Shown here: piece after piece, positions 1 to 4,549 of the stretch
Numbering within the stretch: position 1 is the first letter of the stretch
Layout of the letters: each line of letters opens with the position of its first letter
NCBI GenBank assembly: GCA_012799155.1
Contig: JAAZLV010000077.1
Location: 1 to 6,786 of the forward strand
DNA from: Bacteroidales bacterium
GTDB taxonomy: Bacteria; Bacteroidota; Bacteroidia; Bacteroidales; Dysgonomonadaceae
DNA length: 6,786 bases
Reading direction: 5' to 3'
The notes under the pieces: model-generated
Databases searched by the model: none
Told to the model about the DNA's origin: nothing
What the model saw: only the letters and a program-made list of their open reading frames with translations
Made by a program: the position numbers and the translations under genes

Positions 1-100
1 CCATGGGCTGGAGGTGAGCGACAAGATCGCTGCCCTCGAGGTGGATGGCAATAGCCGCCCCAGCCAGGATGCAAAGATCATCCGCATCTATACCGAGTAA
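1..100 (+). CDS. C-terminal fragment of a probable cyclophilin-type peptidyl-prolyl cis-trans isomerase (5' end outside window)
   Basis: The reading frame is open from the window edge (first full codon at 2) to a TAA at 98-100 and gives 32 residues. The fragment contains EVSDKIAALEVD, then NSRPSQDAKIIRI. This resembles the end of cyclophilin-type prolyl isomerases, where a V-x-D-K-I-A segment is followed by a short turn with R-P and a final D-(V/A)-x-I-I strand. The catalytic core lies outside the window, so activity and cellular location cannot be judged. The gene converges with the aromatic operon on the other strand and ends 20 nt before a long hairpin. The assignment rests only on resemblance of a short C-terminal tail and could be wrong. 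Confidence 0.6.
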   Translation, partial: HGLEVSDKIAALEVDGNSRPSQDAKIIRIYTE

Positions 101-119
101 CGGGAGGAAATATTCTGTG

Positions 120-169
120 TAACCCTTCATATCCCCCTCATTCAATTATGAGTGGGATATGAAGGGTTA
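120..169. terminator. Long hairpin between convergent genes, probable bidirectional terminator
   Basis: Positions 120-135 (TAACCCTTCATATCCC) and 154-169 are perfect inverted complements, giving a 16-bp stem. After a single mismatch (136/153) the stem continues with 5 bp more (137-141 with 148-152), closed by a 6-nt loop (142-147). It lies between the stop codon of the partial plus-strand gene (100) and the stop of the minus-strand prephenate dehydrogenase gene (178), where a shared terminator is expected. No run of T follows the stem on either strand, so it is not a canonical intrinsic terminator. It could also act as a 3'-end RNA stabiliser. Confidence 0.7.
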
Positions 170-177
170 GTTGTGCA

Positions 178-951
178 TTACTGAATGTTTATGCGCACCT
201 CCGTCAAGAAGGCCTTCATTCGTTCGGAGTCTTTGGTTTCAATAATTGCCAGCAACTCCTTTAGTTTCTCCCGAATATTGATCAGCTGTCCCGGTGTATA
301 GGGATTGAAGAGGATCTCCGTGAGCAGGAAATCATCTTCCGAAAGCAGTCCCTGCGCAATCTGCATATGTTTCTTGAAGGTGGTGCCGGGCGCATCCTGG
401 TGCTTCATCACCGAGGCGAACACCAGTGTGGAAGCAAACGGAATGGAAAGCGAGTAAGCGATGGTCTCGTCATGCTCCTTGAAGGAGTATTCAAATACGT
501 TCAGCTTCAGGTGGCGATAGAGATCCCTGAAGAATACCTTTCCCAGGTGTGACGACTCGGATATGATGATGGCACTCTGGCTGCTCAAGTCGTTCAGACT
601 GGCAAAGGTAGGCCCGAACATGGGGTGTGTGGAAACATATGGGCGGGTGCGCTCCCGGTAGAACGCCTCCAGGCCAGTCTTCACTGAGGCGATATCGCTC
701 AGGATGCAGGTCTCGGGGAGATAGGGCAACACCGTCTCAAAAGCGGGAATGGTGTACTTGAGGGTGGCAGCGTTGATCACCAGCTCCGGTGCGAAGGCCT
801 CAACCTCTCGCGGATCGGTCATCCGCTGCGTGTTGTAAATGAACCGCAGCTTCTGTGGATTGGTATCGAGCACTGCCACCTCGTGGTCGAAGCTGAGCAC
901 GTCGGCAAAGAAGGAGCCCATCTTGCCGGCTCCAAGGATTAATATTTTCAT
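178..951 (-). CDS. tyrA: Prephenate dehydrogenase, last gene of the aromatic operon
   Basis: This 257-residue protein is predicted to oxidise and decarboxylate prephenate to 4-hydroxyphenylpyruvate, the tyrosine precursor, in the cytoplasm. The N-terminus is a Rossmann fold: a beta strand, then GAGKMG at residues 7-12, and an acidic residue (D29) ending the second strand, which suggests NAD preference. SDIASVKT (85-92) and HPMFGP (109-114) match the conserved TyrA substrate and cofactor region. H160-D161 and the following SLSIPFAS resemble the helical dimerisation-domain motif. No chorismate mutase or ACT domain is present, and the protein is slightly shorter than many monofunctional TyrA enzymes. 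The ATG at 951 is 17 nt past the DAHP synthase stop and has a purine-rich upstream sequence (AGGGAAGAG), so co-transcription is very likely. The pathway context makes this role more likely than arogenate dehydrogenase, but arogenate use cannot be excluded from sequence. Confidence 0.9.
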   Translation of the reverse strand: MKILILGAGKMGSFFADVLSFDHEVAVLDTNPQKLRFIYNTQRMTDPREVEAFAPELVINAATLKYTIPAFETVLPYLPETCILSDIASVKTGLEAFYRERTRPYVSTHPMFGPTFASLNDLSSQSAIIISESSHLGKVFFRDLYRHLKLNVFEYSFKEHDETIAYSLSIPFASTLVFASVMKHQDAPGTTFKKHMQIAQGLLSEDDFLLTEILFNPYTPGQLINIREKLKELLAIIETKDSERMKAFLTEVRINIQ

Positions 952-968
952 CTCTTCCCTTTCATCAG

Positions 969-2039
969 TTATTTCTTCGCTCTCTCCATCACCACCATCT
1001 GCTGACGTACCGACTCGGAGTGAATTGCCTCCAGCACCTTCTTCACGAAGTCGCCCGACATCTCCAACCGCTCACCCTGATAGGCACGGTCGGTCAGGAT
1101 CTGGTCGTAGCGCTGTGTCTGCAGGATGGGCATATCATGTTCCAGCTTGTACTGGCCTATCTCTCTCGACACACGCATGCGCTTAGCCAGAAGCTGCAAC
1201 AGGTCATTGTCAAGTTCGTCTATCTGGTCACGCAACACCGAGAGATCTTCAGTTGTCTGCACCGTATCACGGATTACGATGGTGTCTAGGATCTCCTTGA
1301 GTGCAGCCGGAGTGACTTGTTGAGCCTTGTCGCTCCACGCTTCGTCGGGGGAACAATGCGATTCGATGATCAATCCCGCGTAGTTGAGATCCATTGCCTG
1401 TTGACTGATCTTGAAGATCAGATTGCGGTCGCCGCCGATATGGCTTGGGTCGCAGATCATTGGAAGGGTGGGAAAACGTCGTTTCAGCTCAATGGGAATG
1501 TGCCATTGCGGCAGATTACGGTATATGGTCTTGTCGGTGGTGCTGAATCCACGGTGTATCACTCCCAGCTTGCGGATACCAGCATTGTAGAGTCGCTCCA
1601 GTGCACCGATCCAGAGCTCCAGGTCGGGATTCACAGGGTTTTTGATCAGGATGGGGATATCCACACCTTTGAGGGTATCTGCAATCTCCTGCACAGCAAA
1701 AGGGTTTGCAGCCGTGCGTGCTCCTATCCAAAGAATATCGACTCCAAACTTCAATGCCTCATAGACATGTTTCTCCGTAGCCACCTCGGTGGCCATATAC
1801 ATGCCAGTCTCTTTTTCCGCTTGCATCATCCATTTCAGTGCCGGACTACCGACTCCCTCAAAACCGCCTGGCTTGGTACGGGGTTTCCATACACCGGCGC
1901 GGTAAATTTTCACCCCCACAGCCGCCAGCTGGCGAGCAGTGGTCATCACCTGTTCTTCTGTCTCGGCACTGCAGGGTCCCGCAATCACCAGCGGTCTCTT
2001 CGCGTCAATGCCCGGCAATAAAATTGATTCGAATTCCAT
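969..2039 (-). CDS. Bifunctional 3-deoxy-7-phosphoheptulonate (DAHP) synthase / chorismate mutase
   Basis: This 356-residue protein joins two steps. Residues 1 to about 255 are a type I-beta (KDO8P-synthase-like) DAHP synthase, which condenses phosphoenolpyruvate with erythrose 4-phosphate. Residues about 265-350 are an AroQ-class chorismate mutase, which converts chorismate to prephenate. DAHP synthase signatures in order are GPCS (21-24), WKPRTKPGGFEG (51-62), GART (106-109), KNP (133-135), HRGF (162-165), CDPSHIGG (196-203) and IESHCSPDEAWSD (225-237), which cover the PEP, phosphate and metal ligands. In the mutase domain R270, R287 and K298 align with the E. coli active-site R11, R28 and K39. 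E. coli D48 and E52 align by eye with Q307 and Y311. C-terminal mutase fusions of this type are typical of Bacteroidetes, and prephenate feedback inhibition has been reported in relatives. The ATG has A-rich sequence before it and lies 90 nt after the aminotransferase stop, the widest gap in the operon. I saw no promoter or terminator in that gap. Confidence 0.94.
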   Translation of the reverse strand: MEFESILLPGIDAKRPLVIAGPCSAETEEQVMTTARQLAAVGVKIYRAGVWKPRTKPGGFEGVGSPALKWMMQAEKETGMYMATEVATEKHVYEALKFGVDILWIGARTAANPFAVQEIADTLKGVDIPILIKNPVNPDLELWIGALERLYNAGIRKLGVIHRGFSTTDKTIYRNLPQWHIPIELKRRFPTLPMICDPSHIGGDRNLIFKISQQAMDLNYAGLIIESHCSPDEAWSDKAQQVTPAALKEILDTIVIRDTVQTTEDLSVLRDQIDELDNDLLQLLAKRMRVSREIGQYKLEHDMPILQTQRYDQILTDRAYQGERLEMSGDFVKKVLEAIHSESVRQQMVVMERAKK

Positions 2040-2129
2040 ATCTTTTGTTTTTTATTATTGTCTCAATTGGTTTTCACTCCAAATTTTCATTCAACTCTCA
2101 GCCAATCATCAAATCTTTATAACGACCAA

Positions 2130-3311
2130 TCAGCTATTCCCCAGATATTCCTCAATCCGCCTGTAAGCTTCCTGGATCTTCTCAACGGAGGCACCCAGCG
2201 AGATGCGGATAAAACGTTCACCATTGCTGCCGAAGATAAAGCCCGGGGTAAGAAATACACGCGCCTTTTCAAGCAGGTCATTCACAATCTTTTCACTACC
2301 CGACACCTCTGTCGGCAGCTTACCCCAGACGAACAATCCCACTTGCCGGGGATCGAAACTACAGCCAAGCAGCTGCATGATCTTCTCCGCCCAGTCGCGT
2401 CGTTCACGATAGACCCGGTTCATTCCGGCATGCCACTCATCACTGTTCGACAGTGCAGCCACCGTCGCCAGCTGCATCGGCTTGAACTGACCGCTGTCGA
2501 TGTTGCTCTTGGCCTTGAGTACCCACTGTACGAACTGTGTGTTGGATGCCAGGATGCCCATGCGCCATCCCGACATGTTGTGCGACTTGCTCAGGGAGTT
2601 GAGCTCGATGCATATCTCTTTTGCTCCCGGCACGGAGAGGATGCTCATCGGATGGTCGTTCAGGATAAAACTATAGGGGTTGTCGTGACAAATCACGATC
2701 TGATGCTTCTTGCCAAAGGCTACCAGTTTCTCGAACAGTTCTATAGTAGCATTGGCACCGGTAGGCATGTTCGGGTAGTTTACCCACATCAGCTTCACAC
2801 GACTCAAGTCCTTTTTCTCCAGAGCCTCGAAATCAGGTTCCCATCCCTTCTCCTCCAGCAGGTCATACTCCATCACCTCTGCCCGCAACAGTTGCGATAC
2901 GGATCGGTAAGTGGGATAACCGGGATTGGGGACCAGCACAGCATCTCCGAAGTTCAGGAAGGTCATCGAGACATGCAGGATCCCCTCCTTGGAGCCTATC
3001 AACGGCAATACCTCAGCAGGTGTCAGGGTGACGTCATAGATACGCTTGTACCAGTCGGCATATGCTTTACGCAACTCGGGTATGCCGGTATATGGCTGAT
3101 AAGCATGCACATCGGGCAGGCGGGCTGTATCGCAAAGCATGTCAATTGTCTCCTGCGACGGCATCCGATCTGGTGCTCCCACCGCCAGACTGATCACATT
3201 TTTACCTTCGGCATTCATACGGGCCACTTCAGCCAGCTTCACCGAGAAATAGTATTCTTCTATTGATTTGATATGTGCTGCAGGTTCAATCATTTTCATT
3301 GTAATTTTCAT
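2130..3311 (-). CDS. Class I/II PLP-dependent aminotransferase, probably aromatic or prephenate transaminase
   Basis: This 393-residue fold-type I aminotransferase lies between prephenate dehydratase and DAHP synthase. Visible active-site elements are GSKEG (106-110) for cofactor phosphate, NPGYPTY (129-135), NYPNMPTG (178-185), CHDNPYS (208-214) with D210 for the pyridine nitrogen and Y213, and the Schiff-base lysine K242 in SLSKSHNMSGWRMG (R250 nearby). R369 in FIRIS fits the alpha-carboxylate-binding arginine. By context it probably transaminates phenylpyruvate and 4-hydroxyphenylpyruvate to Phe and Tyr, or prephenate to arogenate. Substrate specificity is inference, since this subgroup also contains aspartate and LL-diaminopimelate aminotransferases. 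The annotated ATG at 3311 is 9 nt after the pheA stop. In-frame ATGs at 3299 and 3293 are possible alternatives, and the last gives an N-terminus (MIEPAAH) like that of related proteins. Confidence 0.87.
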   Translation of the reverse strand: MKITMKMIEPAAHIKSIEEYYFSVKLAEVARMNAEGKNVISLAVGAPDRMPSQETIDMLCDTARLPDVHAYQPYTGIPELRKAYADWYKRIYDVTLTPAEVLPLIGSKEGILHVSMTFLNFGDAVLVPNPGYPTYRSVSQLLRAEVMEYDLLEEKGWEPDFEALEKKDLSRVKLMWVNYPNMPTGANATIELFEKLVAFGKKHQIVICHDNPYSFILNDHPMSILSVPGAKEICIELNSLSKSHNMSGWRMGILASNTQFVQWVLKAKSNIDSGQFKPMQLATVAALSNSDEWHAGMNRVYRERRDWAEKIMQLLGCSFDPRQVGLFVWGKLPTEVSGSEKIVNDLLEKARVFLTPGFIFGSNGERFIRISLGASVEKIQEAYRRIEEYLGNS

Positions 3312-3320
3312 TTCATTCAG

Positions 3321-4169
3321 TTACTGTTCATCGGCATTCATCTCCTCCCTGTACTCACCCAACAACTTCAGATTGCTGATCAACGGAGTGATGGCATCGA
3401 TCGACTGTTGGTAGCGCTGATAATCGGTAAAGGTGAGATCGATATAAAACTGGTACTCCCACTCACTCCCGATGATGGGCAGCGACTGAATACGGGTCAG
3501 GTTGATATCATAAAATGAGAGCACCGACAACACCTTCGAGAGTGAACCTTCACTGTGTGGCAGGACAAACACCAGCGACGACTTGTTGATGTGATTATTT
3601 TTCTGTACCTCCCGCAGCATCTCCTCACGAGCCAGGATAAAGAAACGGGTGAAATTGCGTTTGTTCGTTTCAATTCCGTGGGCCAGGATCTCCAGTCCAT
3701 ACATCTCTGCTGCCAGCCGGCTACAGATGGTGGCAGTGCCCTTCATCTCCCGCTCACGAATCTCTTTTGCCGCGAGAGCGGTATCATCATGCTCTACGAT
3801 CTTCACCCCGGGTAATCTTTCCAGAAAATCCTCACACTGCATCAAGGCCATGGGGTGCGACATCACCTCACCAATTTCATCGATGGTGGTGCCGGGAAGG
3901 GCTGCCAAGGTATGTGTGATTCGAAGTTTATGTTCCCCTGCGATACGGAGATGATATTGTTTCAACAAATCATGATTGGGCAGAAGGCTTCCGGCGATCG
4001 TATTCTCAATGGCCATCACCCCTATCAGTTGCGGATCCTTCTCCGCTTCCTTGAAAATATCGCGGAATGTCTGGCAGGGAACAATCTCCAGCTCTTCACC
4101 CCTGAAATAATCGCGTGCGGCAATCTCATGATAGGCTCCCGGACCTCCTTGTATAGCAACTCTTTTCAT
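3321..4169 (-). CDS. pheA: Prephenate dehydratase with C-terminal ACT domain, first structural gene of the operon
   Basis: The protein (282 residues from the ATG at 4169) converts prephenate to phenylpyruvate. The frame stays open upstream to a TTG at 4181, but ATG gives MKRVAIQGGPGAYHEIAA, the usual start of the family, and has an A-rich sequence before it. Numbering from the ATG, the catalytic domain shows IENTIAGS (55-62), HPMALMQCEDFL (105-116) and the key NFTRFF (172-177), whose Thr-Arg-Phe is the dehydratase signature. An ACT domain fills about 198-275. Its GALV-like motif is GSLS (208-211), and its ESRP-like motif reads IQSLP (227-231), so the Glu and Arg are replaced. ACT domains here normally bind Phe and inhibit the enzyme. 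There is no chorismate mutase domain; that activity is fused to the DAHP synthase downstream. The gene follows a leader with an attenuator ending 28 nt before the start codon. Confidence 0.94.
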   Translation of the reverse strand: MKRVAIQGGPGAYHEIAARDYFRGEELEIVPCQTFRDIFKEAEKDPQLIGVMAIENTIAGSLLPNHDLLKQYHLRIAGEHKLRITHTLAALPGTTIDEIGEVMSHPMALMQCEDFLERLPGVKIVEHDDTALAAKEIREREMKGTATICSRLAAEMYGLEILAHGIETNKRNFTRFFILAREEMLREVQKNNHINKSSLVFVLPHSEGSLSKVLSVLSFYDINLTRIQSLPIIGSEWEYQFYIDLTFTDYQRYQQSIDAITPLISNLKLLGEYREEMNADEQ

Positions 4170-4197
4170 TTCTTTTTGCAATTTGCCATAGTGTCAT

Positions 4198-4230
4198 AAA
4201 AAAATCCCATCGTGTGATCGACAGGATTTT
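4198..4230 (-). terminator. Intrinsic terminator of the pheA leader (attenuator terminator)
   Basis: On the minus strand, AAAATCCTGTCG (4230-4219) pairs over 12 bp, including two G-U wobbles, with CGATGGGATTTT (4212-4201). The loop is ATCACA. The last four Ts of the 3' arm run into three more (4200-4198), giving a 7-T tract. A terminator between promoter and first gene, 28 nt before the pheA ATG, makes sense only as a conditional attenuator. Confidence 0.87.
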
Positions 4231-4283
4231 TGTTATCTGATATGACTTTTTTATTTCTTCTCATTTTACATAAAAATCCTGCC
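4220..4283 (-). promoter_or_regulatory. Antiterminator pairing that competes with the leader terminator
   Basis: GGCAGGATTTTT (4283-4272, minus strand) can pair over 12 bp, with one G-U, with AAAAATCCTGTC (4231-4220). The second segment covers 11 of the 12 bases of the terminator's 5' arm, so the two structures cannot coexist. The first segment begins one nucleotide after the leader-peptide stop codon. A ribosome sitting at that stop should cover most of it, while one stalled at or before codon 16 should leave it free. The 40-nt loop between the arms is A-rich with little obvious structure. Confidence 0.83.
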
Positions 4284-4284
4284 T

Positions 4285-4341
4285 TTACCTGCTAAAATAA
4301 AAGTAAAACCAGAAAGAATATGCAAATGTAGAACCGTTCAC
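4285..4341 (-). CDS. Aromatic-rich leader peptide of the Phe/Tyr operon (18 residues, GTG start)
   Basis: The frame from GTG (4341) to TAA (ending 4285) reads VNGSTFAYSFWFYFYFSR, with Met expected at the first position in vivo. It has five Phe, three Tyr and one Trp, and residues 10-16 are seven aromatic residues in a row. This composition would be very unlikely by chance in a frame placed exactly between a promoter and an attenuator. The closest upstream in-frame stop is a TGA five codons before the GTG, and no in-frame ATG exists, so GTG is the only plausible start. It has an A-rich upstream sequence (AAAAGATAACAAC). The peptide itself need have no function; its translation is the sensor. 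It plays the same role as E. coli pheL but is unrelated in sequence and mixes all three aromatic amino acids. Confidence 0.83.
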   Translation of the reverse strand: MNGSTFAYSFWFYFYFSR

Positions 4342-4369
4342 GTTGTTATCTTTTCATTATGATTGGGCA

Positions 4370-4399
4370 CAAATGTACAACTTTTTTCGAATACACAAA
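4370..4399 (-). promoter_or_regulatory. Bacteroidetes-type promoter for the aromatic operon
   Basis: On the minus strand TACATTTG (4377-4370) is a perfect match to the Bacteroidetes -7 consensus TAnnTTTG. TTTG (4399-4396) lies 18 bp upstream, close to the usual 19-21 bp for the -33 element. The implied start is an A at about 4363, which places the whole leader peptide and attenuator in the transcript. A second TACATTTG (4330-4323) lies inside the leader-peptide frame without a -33 match and is considered incidental. Confidence 0.7.
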
Positions 4400-4493
4400 T
4401 AAAAATGACAAAAAAAGAGCGTTCCATCATTTTCATGCACCTGAAAAGAGGTACTTTTAGAAAAACTAGCGCAAAATTATCTGAAAAAATCTC

Positions 4494-4501
4494 TATATTT
4501 G
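4494..4501 (+). promoter_or_regulatory. Putative promoter (-7 box) for the peptide transporter gene
   Basis: TATATTTG matches the Bacteroidetes -7 consensus TAnnTTTG exactly. No clear TTTG is found 19-21 bp upstream. The implied start is an A at about 4508, giving a 42-nt leader before the ATG at 4550. This also argues against starting the transporter at the in-frame TTG at 4499, which would lie within the promoter. Confidence 0.65.
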
Positions 4502-4549
4502 CAGCTTAAATACCGAAACCTAATATTAGTCACCCTAAATTTACAGAGA

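Larger units (their letters stand above)
4170..4363 (-). promoter_or_regulatory. Leader RNA of the aromatic operon: ribosome-mediated attenuator
   Basis: This is the predicted 5' leader of pheA and the three genes after it, running from a putative start site near 4363 to the base before the pheA ATG. It contains, in order, an aromatic-rich leader peptide, an antiterminator half-site starting one base past the leader stop codon, an A-rich spacer of 40 nt, and an intrinsic terminator that shares bases with the antiterminator. The arrangement matches classical trp/phe attenuation. When aromatic aminoacyl-tRNA is scarce, a ribosome stalls on the aromatic codons, the first half-site stays free, and the antiterminator forms. 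When tRNA is plentiful, the ribosome reaches the stop codon, covers the half-site, and the terminator forms. The parts are seen in the sequence; the mechanism is inference from well-known systems. Confidence 0.83.

Noticed and set aside
1317..2021. A 234-codon open frame on the plus strand opposite the DAHP synthase gene
   Set aside because: It is antisense to a well-supported coding region, has no recognisable protein features and no start-site signals.
2040..2129. Internal promoter or regulatory RNA in the 90-nt gap before the DAHP synthase gene
   Set aside because: No exact TAnnTTTG box, no strong hairpin and no leader frame are seen; only short repeats of ATTGG occur.
2058..3266. A 402-codon open frame on the plus strand opposite the aminotransferase gene
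   Set aside because: It lies wholly antisense to a clearly functional PLP enzyme with all motifs, its product is rich in His, Gln and Cys with no recognisable domain, and no promoter is seen. It is a codon-bias shadow.
4170..4181. Extending PheA upstream to a TTG at 4181 (four extra residues)
   Set aside because: The codon is TTG, and the ATG at 4169 gives the family-typical N-terminus MKRVAIQGG.
4441..4460. Dyad CTGAAAAG/CTTTTAG upstream of the transporter promoter as a possible operator
   Set aside because: It is short, imperfect and in A/T-rich DNA, with no second copy and no known regulator match.
4472..4479. A further minus-strand TAATTTTG that matches TAnnTTTG upstream of the operon
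   Set aside because: No TTTG is found at the -33 distance, and the promoter at 4370-4399 is better placed.
4499..4549. Extending the peptide transporter upstream to the TTG at 4499
   Set aside because: The TTG is part of the -7 promoter box TATATTTG, so it would precede the transcription start. The ATG at 4550 fits the family.
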